Position numbers and translations under genes: made by a program. Below are positions 22,642-34,000 of a DNA stretch of 64,000 nucleotides, piece by piece (within the stretch, counting starts at the first letter, position 1; each line of letters opens with the position of its first letter). The stretch covers positions 5,965,327 through 6,029,326 of the forward strand of contig NC_068344.1 in the NCBI RefSeq assembly GCF_014633365.1, read 5' to 3'. The stretch comes from Diospyros lotus (taxonomy: Eukaryota; Streptophyta; Magnoliopsida; Ericales; Ebenaceae). The notes beneath the pieces were generated by a model, which was given only the letters and a program-made list of their open reading frames with translations, made no database searches and was not told where the DNA came from.

Positions 22642-25313
22642 TGTAATACCCAAGAATAATTTGAGGATAAAAATGATATTTGATAAAGGGCATAAATGGA
22701 ATTTTGGAAAAAATAAGACTATAGGGTACACTAACACAGCTTTGGACGACTGAATTAGTCAGAGTGAGTACCTCGGACCCTAGGTAGCCAAGAAAAATGG
22801 TATAGTATCGACGAGTGATTTAAATTATGATTTTTAGTGATAAAAGAAATGAGATCGGGAACAGTTTTCGGTACAACAAAAATACAGCTATCAATTAGGT
22901 CGTATTACCGAATTGTTATAGACGACGTCCGAAAAATCAACGGAGTGTGTCTAGGACTAATATTTGATGTATAGAACAACCCTTAAGTGGTTTTAGATTG
23001 AATCGAGTGGATTTGAGGTCAAATCAATCAATCGGGCCTAAGTGTAATTTTCTAAAATTGCCTGAGGGAGGTCAAAACGATAATTTTTCGGAAGTTTCAA
23101 GGAAGAAATGAGAATTACTAATCTTAAGGGTCTTAGTGATGGTGCTAGAAAGATTAGGGGCTTGAGGATAAGGGCCAAAATGCAAAAGAAAATTTCAAGA
23201 GGGCCAAACTGCAATTTCCGAAAATCTACCCAGAAAAGGCAGATTTGGCTGCGATTTGTGGCTAGAAAATCCGGCGATTTGGCAGCCTAGGTTCGTCAAG
23301 GCATGGGCAAGGACGATCTAGGAGGCATGTGAGAGGAGTTTTAGCTGAAATCGGCCACGTGGGGGTGGGTTTTGGCCTATAAATAACCAAGGGTTTTGGC
23401 CGAATTTGGAGCATCAAATCGCTCAAGTTTGAGGGAAAATCGAGGGAAGCCAATAAGGGGCTTTTGATCCTTGAGGCGAGGGGAGCATTTCTGGTAAGTT
23501 TTGTGAATTTTCAAGGTGTTTTGAAGGGGTTTCGAGGGCTAATCAGAAAACTGGGCGGTCTGTGTACCGCCGCCTGTAACCGGCCGTTTAGTGGGTTTTT
23601 CGGTGGCCTTTCGGCCTGAAACCGGTGGGGTTGGGATCGATTCTTCGTGGGCTTTCAGGGGGTACCGATTTCGGGGGCATCGAAGCAACCGTCGGCAACT
23701 GGCTCGAGGTTGAAAACAGTGGCGCGTGAGCTGCACGCGCCAGCCTTTGCTTGTACCCACGCGCCAAGCGCGTGAAGGCGCGTGACGAGGGGTTTTTTTG
23801 GTAATTCAACTTCCAGAAATTTTATTTAATTATTTTATGAATTATTATGTAAAAATATTTGAGAAAATAGTTGCGTAGATAATTATTTTGGATTATTAAT
23901 GAGAAAAAATAGGAGAAAAATGAGAAAATGTGAGAAAAATTAAGGAGAAAATTATATTTTGATGATTATTGGATGATTAGGGTACCTTGCGGCTTGAGGT
24001 GAAGTGACTCGTGCGAAGTTCGAAGAGGGCATGGAAATTGAGGCGGGCACGCAAATCGAGGCATACCGCGCTTGTCAAGAAGAATTTGAAATTTCGTCTA
24101 AAGGTGAGTGGTTCTACCCGAAAAGACTTATAGTAGCAAGTGAATGGTTTACTGTGAGTGTTCATCCCTATGGCTTGGGTTATTGTGATAGTTCGTCCAA
24201 ACGATTATTTACACATGTATTAAATTTCGTACGATAAATTGCATATATCGAAATGTTGATTTTATACATGATATGATTTTTCGGCATTGGCATGTTGTGT
24301 TGACCACGTGGGACGTGGGTTGTTAACCTGTGACGTAGCTCTCGAGTGTCAGCACTCGAAATGCGTGCCAAGGGTTAATGCTATGTGACCCACTTGGAAC
24401 GAGGCTGAGACGGACTTCACCCTACGGTACTCAAGTGGCGGGGCTGAGAGTGGACACCACCCCGGTTGTTGGCTCAAATGGCAGGGCTGAGAGTGGACAC
24501 CACCCCAGGTTCCTTTGAGTAATAGCATTAAGGCCGAGGTGTCGTTGATTCCGGGGATAATGCTGATGTGACACTTTTGGGGTTAGGGTTGCGTTAGATT
24601 TTAGAATGCTTTTCAGTAGAAGCGTAAAGCCTAACAATGACAATGGGGTGATTCCCGGGTTCATATGTCGAGGTTGTCCCTCTTAAGCAAAATTGGTTTG
24701 CCAATGGGTCGGTGTGGTCGTGTCACCTTTAGAGAGATTGCATTTTCCCCAGTTAGGGCTAAGTGCTATGTGGGATTCTCTTAGGCTGGGGCATGTCGGG
24801 ATTTATCGATTTTATGTATGGTTTTGCATATCTGCATGAAAATGTTTTTGAACTCTCACTTAAATGATTCAACATCTAATTTGGACTATGTCTCTGGAAT
24901 ATTCAAACGTTCTAGGTGAATGCAATGGCGCCAAGGAAAAGAATGTCATCGAGATGTAGCTGTTATGTTTAGTTTTCGTAGGTTTTTGTCTATGATTACG
25001 ACGTTCAGAGGTTATGTAATATTTTGATATTTTCATGTAAAACATCGATTTGGTTATTGTAAAAGGAATTGTCGGTTATATATGTCATTGAGGTTTCGAT
25101 CTTACTTTCACTGATGTGATTGATAATACTTGTCTTAGTCTATTAATTATTAAATTTTGATATGCTAAGAAGGTACGATCGGGATTTTCGGGAAATGATT
25201 ATGATGAAGGTATGTGTATCGAGAGACTTATGTTGTGTGTTTGATGTTGAAAAAAATATATATATTCTCGAAATCTCGAGGTAATGCTCGTTCTGAGAAA
25301 ACAGGGCGTTACA
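22642..25313 (+). mobile_element. Solo LTR, Ty3/gypsy family A (Tekay-like)
   Basis: The LTR starts TGTAATACCC and ends GGGCGTTACA, is 2672 bp long, and has a perfect duplication TTGTC (22637-22641 and 25314-25318). It is co-linear with 3768-6301 along its length, and its last 250 bp match 1-277. The centre is GC-rich (about 23540-23790). ORFs in it (for example 23539-23809 minus, 24004-24237 plus) resemble no protein. No internal region remains. Confidence 0.92.
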
Positions 25314-25361
25314 TTGTCGGTGACCTCCACCATCTCCTTTGGTCACCATCTCTCAAAGACT

Positions 25362-25760
25362 ACCATCATGGCCAGAGAAAACGAATAGACAGTTGCGATG
25401 GTCATCTTCTCTTGTTCGTCTTCTCTTTGTCAAAAACAACCATCGCAATTGGAGAAGATGAATAGGCAGTCGTGATGGTTGTCTCTCCTATTCATCTTCA
25501 TCTTCTTCTCGTTTGTCTCTCTCCTTAAGACAACCATCACAATCAAAGAAGACGAACAGACGGCCACGATGGTCTTTTTCTCCTATTCGTCTTCTCTCTT
25601 TCTCTTGAACACGACCATCATGGTTGGAGAAAATGAACAGGCAATCGTGATGGTCACCTTCTCTTGTTTGTCTTCATCTTCGTCTTCTTCTTGTTCATCT
25701 TATCTCTCTCTCGAAGACCACCATTGCAACTAGAGAAGACGAACAGGCACCCGCTAAAAA
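25362..25760. repeat. Minisatellite, five degenerate units of about 77-106 bp
   Basis: Units begin ACCATC or ACCATT at 25362, 25439, 25533, 25614 and 25720. Each has GAGAA(G/A)A.GAA.AG(G/A)CA, then TCG.GATGGT, then a CT-rich TCTTCTCTTGTTCGTCTTC-like arm. Length differences come from the CT-rich arm. Overlapping ORFs in several frames (25214-25885) are by-products of the repeat. Confidence 0.8.
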
Positions 25761-25866
25761 TTGCAATTGATGTAGTCAACGGCGACTGCGAAAGGCTTAT
25801 AGTGGTCGATGGTAGCGGTAATGATGACAATAGTGAAGATATATATATATATATATTTATAAAAAA

Positions 25867-26030
25867 TGCTATTGGTACATCATGATGTACATCTTGGGCT
25901 ACATAATGATGTTTTAATGTCTAAAATGCCATCACCCAAGGCACAATGAGGTACAGTGAGGCGAGAGGTATTTATGTCATTTATATGCATTGTGTAGTGC
26001 AAGATGTACATAAATAATGTACAAGTAACA
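25867..26030. mobile_element. MITE-like element with ~43-bp inverted termini
   Basis: The left end reads TGCTATTGGTACATC and the right end, reverse-complemented, TGTTACTTGTACATT. Both continue into TGTACATCTTG, then CTACA.AATG. The inverted repeats match over about 43 bp with mismatches. The element is 164 bp and sits between TA-rich tracts, so any target duplication is obscured. Confidence 0.65.
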
Positions 26031-28003
26031 TGACTCTCTCTCTCTATATATATATATATATTACTTATGTATATATGTGGATTTCACGTATATTATTAAT
26101 ATATTATACTTGGCACGTCACCTAAAATACTTGTCTCCTAAATCAATTTTAGTTGGTGGATAAATTGCATCCAATTGAATCAATTGGGACTGAATTGAAA
26201 AGATTGGATTATATTGCAAATTCACAAAATAAGGTTTGTAATTTTTTGACTATTAGCCCATGAAAATAAGGTTGGGAGGGAAAATAAGAATTAAATACAA
26301 AACTAGAATAATATAAATCTGTCAAACAACATGTTACCTTTCTTTTCTTCCTACTGAAACAAAAATTGAAGATAAAATTTGTAAGTATAAAAACTGAAAA
26401 CAAAAAGTTACGTCAAACGGCTGTTTAGCTGTTAGCTCTAGTTCTAGTGTTAGCAATTTTGTACAAGATAAATATTTTAAATAATGTAATTGTTAAAATT
26501 TGTATAGTCGAGAATGTATAGAAACCACTAGTTAGAGGGCGAGCTGGCTGGTTGCTCCTTTGTATTTGGAAGGTTAGTTGGGAAAACAATTTTTTTATGG
26601 AAAAAAACAAGAGGAAGACTATAAAAATACGACACAAGCAAAGAAAAAAATACACTGGGCACTGCAAATGCCCTATAGACACACAAGAGTTATTATAATT
26701 TTCATTGGGTAATCAAAATGGGGAAAACCCATTGCAGAGTGTGCCAACAAGAGAGTAGAGTACAAGCATAGATAGGGCTTCATTGGTAGGGAACTGGGCA
26801 AGGCTAAACCAAACACCCCAATGCTGAAGTGGGATAGTTGAGCTGAAGAGCTTCTTTTTACTCGTGACTTTGGGCCTTTACCACATTAAGGAAGCAAGAA
26901 AATCTTCAAGCTTTGCTTCAAGGAAGCAGTTCAGAAATATAAAGCAGAGTGAAAGCAACACAACAGTCAACATGCCTCAACAAGTAAAGGAAAAGTGTTG
27001 CAAGTCTTTGCTTCTCCAAAACTGAAAACAAACAATAATTATAGCCTTCCGGTTCCAGGACAGTTGTAGCTGTAGCCAGAACATTATACCCATAACCAGG
27101 AGCTCTAAATGATTGTACACTGATCCAGGAAAGCTAAATTTGCAATGCTAATGGTGGGAGGGACACATGACTTGTTGGGCCAATGCATCCACAAGTACAT
27201 ATGCAATGCAGTAATGGGTACTGAAAGGAAGGAGGTGGCACGTGGGTTTGATAAAATAGCAATTTTTCAGAATTCAAGGGAAGGACGGCAATTATCAAGA
27301 AGCAACAATTTCCTGACAACCAAGATCAAGCTTAGTGTGTCAAAAGAGTTATGTTGATGCATTGAGGCCAGCTTGTTTAGTTGATGCATTGAGGCCTTTC
27401 CTTGTTCGGAGTCTTAACCATGTGTATGAGTATAACCCAATGCTTAAATTCTTCACAGAAAATGACGATTTATGGGCTTGAGACTGAATGTGATAAGCAG
27501 TATCAGGGGGATTATTCAGTCCCACAGAGCAAATATGTGATAAGCAGTGTTAGGGGGATTATTAAGTTTAGTTTTCTGGAAGATAACAGACAGAAGTAGA
27601 ATTTGTACTGACCAAATATGCAATTTACATGGCAGATTGGCAGTGTCATATCTACTAGTAGTGATGCAATTTCTGCAGTTCAAACAAGCAAAATGTAATT
27701 AGCCAGTAATGCAATATGCAAAAAGGATAGCAGGGCGAGATTTGTAAATACCAGTGGTTTGCAGGAAAGGACTCTCAAATGCTCAACCACAAAAATAGAA
27801 GACATAGCATCACCAGATCTAAACAACAAACCAAACAAGATTTACTCATTCACACTGGGAATATACATTTCCTCTATCAAAGAGGTCTCAAGTGCATTAA
27901 TATATATCAGTGTACATTTTCTTTTCTATTTTCAAGGTTCCTCCGGGGACCAGATGCTGTTTGCTGGAAAATCATGAGACCCTTTTAAAGACAATCTGGA
28001 GTA
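26031..28003. other. 3' flank of the IST1-like gene
   Basis: Contains CT and TA microsatellites (26034-26061) and then no recognisable coding sequence on either strand. The part closest to 28003 should hold the 3' UTR of the minus-strand gene. I cannot place a polyadenylation site. Confidence 0.45.
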
Positions 28004-31000
28004 CTAGATTCCGTTATTCCAGTTTCTGCCGCTAAGGTTAATGTTAGTCAACTGGGCCGCTGCACGGGCAGCAGCTGTTGCACGCTCCGCAGCAGCAATA
28101 GCAGCATGAGCTCTCTCCAGTATGTCAGATGATTGTGGTCTCATCTCCTTTTTCAATTCGCTAACGGGTGTTGCATTGTCATTCTTAGTTGATGACTTTG
28201 CCACGTCCTGACTACACATGGCTGTGATGTTGCCGTCTTTCTTCTGTGCGGACACAGCATGTGCTTCATTAGAAGGAGAATGTTGATGAGGGACCTGTTT
28301 GGCTGGAGTGGTAGACACTCTGGTTCCAAGACATACTTGCTCGGGTCCATTCTACATATAGCATAAAAAAGCCATGATTGAATCAATAACGTGGCAGAAA
28401 TATTTAAGTTCAGAAAGGAAACTAGTTAAGGATTTTGCTAAATGCAGCACTCATAATTTTTATTACGTTCTTTTTCCGCACTGATATTATTCAACATCCC
28501 ACGTTCAGAAATGAATGATAATTACTCCTAGTACCTCAAAAAATGCCATTGCACTACAGTTAATGTGATTAATAATTGGGCACACGCAGAGCCCAAGAAG
28601 GCTTTACTGTCGAGCATGGATAATTTTTCACATAGTGATTGGTCATGATGTGTCAGGGGACAGCAAGTAGATCAGTCGGATTTAGTCAAAGTGGATCCAT
28701 TTAGTGGCGAAGTCTACAAGCGGTTCACTCATGGAAAGAAGGCTTAGGGCAGAGGTAAGTGTCCTATTATTATGTTTTAAAATATTCTACCATGTCCTGT
28801 TTTCTTTTGTCAACTTATTTTCTATTTTCAGTCAATTATGTCTTTTGTCTACATCTGCTATTCTTTAGGAAGCAGTTCCCAGTTCTAAGATGGCAGTTAT
28901 TTTTCTAGTTTCCTGTAAAACTTATATGCAGTTTAGAGGGGAACAAACATTTGTCATGCAGAATTTTTCAGAAAAGTTTTTTGAGTACTTTCTTACTCAA
29001 GGAGATCATTGTGTTTGCTCTTGACAAGCCCAAATTTTCTAGTCCAGATGAGTCGGAAGGGGAGAGATCGCAAAAGCATTCTGCAACTTCCATTTCAAGA
29101 CATATAACCAGCTGTAGGGCTAAGGAATTTACCAATTGGTATCAGAGAAGTTGGTTATGGGGGATTTACATTCTTTTCAACAGCAATTTGAGGCCTTCCG
29201 GAAGTTGTATCAGGAAGATAGAGCCCAGGAGTACACTGAACGGTAGTAGGACCATGCTGCCATCGCAGCACACAGCAGGAATTGGCAGGGAAATTGGAGG
29301 AATTGTTACGCAAGCTGTCCACTGTCTGTCCAGAAGGTAGGGGTGAGTTTGGAGACAGAAGCATGAATCGGGAATGACATGAAAGACAGTCCCAGGGCTG
29401 AGAATCATGAAGCTGCTCCATTTGTTCCTAAGTATTCAAAATTAGACTTTCCCTGTTACCAATGGCATCATGGATACGTTGGGGTGGTTTAACAGATGTT
29501 AACATTTCTTTCAGCAACAGCATACACCAGAATAAGAGAAAACCAGCTTGGCTTCTTTCCATCTTTGAGGGTGATGCGCAGTTATGGTTCTTAAAGTTAG
29601 AGAGAGATCAGTCAGCCATTTCATGGGAGGGGTTAAAGCAGCACTGTAATTTGAGATTTGGGCCAACAATTTGGAGCAACAAACTGGGTGAACCGGTGAA
29701 GTTGAAACAGAATGGTTCTGTGGAAGAGTACCAGAGGCAATTTGAGCAGTTGGTGGCTAGAGCAAGTTCTCTTACTTCCAATCAGGAAATTAAGATGTTC
29801 TTAAGTGGGTTGCAAGATTATATTGCAGTAGAGGTAGAATTACATCAACCTCCTGATTTAACCAGTGCAGTGTTTAGCACGTTTGTATAAGCGTCATGGA
29901 TACCGCAACAGACCAGAAGCCTCGGTTGTTCGTTGTGTGGGTCCTTCACCAGCAGTTCACCCATTATGAAACGACTCAGTCAAGAGAAGATCGAACACAG
30001 GCGATAGAAGGGTCTATATTCCAATTGTGATGAACAATTTGTGCCAGATCATCATTGTAAGAAACTCTGTTGGTTGGAAATTTTGGACGAATGCAAGACT
30101 TTTGTGGTTGTGGAAGAAGCGTTGGACAATCAAGAAGTGGCTGAGATTTCAATCCATACTATTACCAGCACTCACTCCTCCCAAACTATGCAAATCATTG
30201 AGATGTTGGATGAATATCCTTTGGCAATCTTAATTGATTCTGGCAGCACACATAGTTTTTTAGATGTAGCAGTGGCTCAGAAATTGAATTTATTGATTGA
30301 AGATCATGACAAATTCAGAGAAATGGTCCTAATGGTAAGCGGGTTCAACCGTGCGGCAGTTTATCATGTTGTTCTACTTCATTTGGGTCATCATGTCTTT
30401 CACTTTGATTTATTTCTTTTATCCTTAGCAGGTTTTGGTGCAGTACTAGTGGTCAATTGGTTAGGGACTTTAGGGGCTATTCCATGGACTTTAATTTGAT
30501 GTGCAGGGCTTTAATTCAGCATGGTCAATCAGTTGAGTTGCTAGGAATTCAGAAGTCTAATCCTGTAATTGCTAGGCAATTATTGGCTGGACTTGCAGCA
30601 GTTGACCAGGACTCAGAATTGCAGTGATTACTTGCTGAGTTCTCAGACTTGTTTCAGGAACCTATGGGTCTTCCTCCACCATGTAATTATGACCATAGGA
30701 TTACTTTGGAACATGGTAATCCACCTGTGCTTGTAAGGCCAACCCTAATCTAAACAAAGATCAGATTGAAAAGCAATGCCAGAAGATGCTGGATAAGGGC
30801 ATAATCTGATCCAGTTAGTCCCCATTTTCCCCAAGGGTTTTGTTGGTTAAGAAGGCGGATGATACTTGGAGATTCTATATTGATTATCGGGCTCTTAATG
30901 CTAAGACTGTTAAAGACAAATTTCCTATTCCAGCAATAGAAGAATTATTGGAGTTCAATGGTGCAAAATTTCTCTCTAAGTTGGACTTACGTTCTGGTTA

Positions 31001-34000
31001 TCATTAAATCAGAATGTGTCCTTGCTCCTGAGGATATGACGGTCTTCTGTATACATCATGGCCATTTTGAATTCTTGGTGATGCCCTTTGGATTGAGCTC
31101 CTTCAACTTTTCAATCCTTGATGAACTCAGTATTTCAGGAGCATTTCTGCAAATTCATTTTGGTTTTATTTGACGATATTCTGATTTACAGATCCAAATA
31201 GGCCAAACACATGTACCATCCAGGTTGGTGTTTTCTGTACTCCAAGGGCACTACCTTTTCATCAAGGAATCTAAATGCTTCTTTGCTAAGCCACAGGTTG
31301 CTTATTTAGGCCACATCATTTCAGATCAAGGTGTGCCAGTTGATAATAGTAAAGGTTGAAGCTATGTTACAATGGGCTCTTTCCCCATTCAGTCAAGGCT
31401 TTGCATGGGTTTTTGGAACTCAGGTTATTACCAGAAATTTGTTAAAGACTATGGCTTGATCGCTGCTCCTTTAACAGCAATGTTGCAGAAGAACTCCTTT
31501 GTGTGGACAGATGATGATAGAAATTTAATCAAGGATCAGGTGAACCTGTCGTGGGGTTGTCGAACAGGGATGGAGCAGGTTTATAGGTGACTTGAGTAGG
31601 TTGGAACTGGGGCAGTTGAGTAACAAAGCAGAGTATTCAAGTTAAAAGGAAAAGAAATAATCGATTAACAAGAACGAGATAGTTGACTAATTAAGGAAAG
31701 ACAAGAATGGGGCAACTCGCCACTAAGTGATAATGCAAGGCAACCACACTTAGATAAGGGCTGGGAATTTCGCCACACTCGAACAACAAGTGATAAAAAA
31801 GAACTAAAGTTGATAGACTATCAGAATTCAAGTCAAGTTCAATAATCCTAATGACCAATCATGTCTTCCCTTATATAGGAAAGAAGCCCATGACTTACAT
31901 TGATTGTGCATGGGAATTACAGCAGTCATCTTGGAACCTTGAATAATTTTAAATGTCTAGTGTTCTGGGAAATTGTGGTAAATGTAGGATAGTTACTGTT
32001 AGTGGCATAGGAAAGATGAGAACTTTTAATGATAGGCTTCTAGAAACCAGCTGCTTCTTTGAATTCTTCTTTTAGTGCTGGTGAGCTGGTGTCCATTGGA
32101 GGGTTTCAATGCTGATGGCGGGAGACATTCCAATGGGCCTTGGGCTGGGTACAGCATGGCAGGAAAGTCTATGGGCCCGTTTTTGCTCAAGGCCAGATTT
32201 TGGGCAGACAGTTTTGGAGATGGTTCGGGTTATTGGGCCTTGATATATATCAGATGAAGGTAAGGCAGCATCTGCTTTTCTTAAGGAAGTTACGATAGTA
32301 GTCTGGTTTTAGCTTTACCAGATTTTTCTCAGCCATTTGTTGTTGAGTGTGATGAATTGCGTGAGCGAATACTGGAAGCTCAGAACACAATGAAATCCCG
32401 CTATGATGTTAACCATAGGGATATCTTCTATGCCGTTAGTGTCTTGGTTCTTTTGAGGATGCAGCCATATTGCCAGCTTTCTGTGGGTCCTAAGTGGAAT
32501 CAGAAACTTACTCCTTGTTTTTATGGTCCCTATCCAGTTCTAAAGAAGATTGGTTAAATCACATAAAAACATAGCTCACCACCTGAATCAAAGCTCCACC
32601 CTGTCTTTCATGTTTCTTGTCTTAAGAAGTATCATGGCACCAAATCAGTTTGTCCCACATTGCTGATGCTTCTTGGGAGTCTGTTGCTCACTTAGCTGTC
32701 TGTTATACAAACTTTCGCTTGAGGACAAGCACCAATTGGAGGGGAGTGATGTTAGGGGGCAGCAAGTGGATCAGTCAGATTCAGTCAAAGTGGATCCATT
32801 TAGTGGCAAAATCTACAAGCAGTTTACTCATGGAAAGAAGGCAGCTTAGGACAGAGCTAAGTGTCCCAATGTTATGTTTTAAAATATTCCGCTGTGTTCT
32901 GTTTTCTTTTGTCAGTTTATTTTCTATTTTCTGTCAGTTATGTATTTGTCTAGATCTGCTATTCTCTAGGAAGAAGTTCCTAGTTCTAAGATGGCAGTTA
33001 TTTCTCTACTTTACTGAAAGATTTATATGCAGTTCAGAGAGGAATAAACATTTGTTATGCAGTATTTTTCAGAAAAGTTTTTGTTATTTCTTTCTTTCTC
33101 AAGGAGATAGTCGGGTTCTCTCTTGATGAGCCTAAATTTTGTAGTCAAGATAGGTCAGAAGGGCAGAAGATCACAGAAGCATTCTGCAACTTCTTTTTCT
33201 GATTACTCTCTGTTTCAAGACGTATAACCAGATCCAGGGCTAAGGAACTTACCATGATGGAATTATGTATTTTATCAGATAAATTTACTGATTGTACCAA
33301 CAATTCATGCATCCTAAAAGCTTGAGAGTTACAGTAGTTTTTTCCATTTTCTTCTGAGTTTGGCATTTTTCTTTGCATGGTGGAGCAGAGGTAGACATGG
33401 AGCAAGCAAGGCCAGGTCAGGCCAGGGCAAGGTTGCATCTGTACTTGGGAATAGTATACACGCCACCAGACACTCTTTATGCCAATACCCTTTTCTAAGA
33501 TTCATTATTTGAATCTCAAGCCCAGCCAAGCTAGTCAGCAATAGAATAGAAAACAGCTTGACAACAGCAACAACAAGATGAGTTGGTGGTAAAAATAAAA
33601 CTCAAAGATTGCAAAAATTATCAAGGGTAAAAATGTAGTGGCTGAAGGAAGTAGGTGTCACATTCCTAGGGGCAGAAGAGTAATTGTATTTCTTTTCTTA
33701 TGCTTGCTGCTTGTATTGCCTGTACTTAGCTGTTATAGTGGTTATGCTTTACCAGATTGTACATTCCAGATAGCTGTATTGCTGGGCTATATATAGGTCA
33801 CAACTAGAGGATAGGGATTAGGATGTGAATCAAGAGAATCCTCTCTCTCTCTCAAACATTCTCCTTCTTTCTTGCAGTTTCTCGACAAATTGCAGCAATA
33901 CACAGCGATCAGCTTGGAATTGTGGGTTGCTGATCCACAATGGGTGACAACAAGGATTGTTGATTGATTGTGGAACTAATCGAGTTGCAATAGGTGTTCC

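Larger units (their letters stand above)
28651..33254 (+). mobile_element. Ty3/gypsy element with both LTRs, in intron 5 (antisense)
   Basis: LTRs at 28651-29134 (484 bp) and 32750-33254 (505 bp) both start TGT.AGGGG and end TTACCA; the duplication TGATG flanks the element (28646-28650, 33255-33259). The PBS TGGTATCAGAG is at 29137-29147 and the polypurine tract GGAGGGGAGTGA at 32738-32749. Coding parts in order: gag, zinc-knuckle relic, protease, RT, a foreign insert, RNase H start, integrase C-terminus. Most of RNase H and the integrase core are missing. Both strands of coding text carry stops, so it is inactive. It lies opposite to the host gene. Confidence 0.93.

Noticed and set aside
25214..25885. 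Three overlapping ORFs of 73-84 codons
   Set aside because: They follow the minisatellite in different frames and give low-complexity Ser/Phe-rich products without a domain.
27145..27599. Small plus-strand ORFs beside the IST1-like gene
   Set aside because: No domain, no consistent codon pattern, and they fall in the likely 3' flank of the minus-strand gene.
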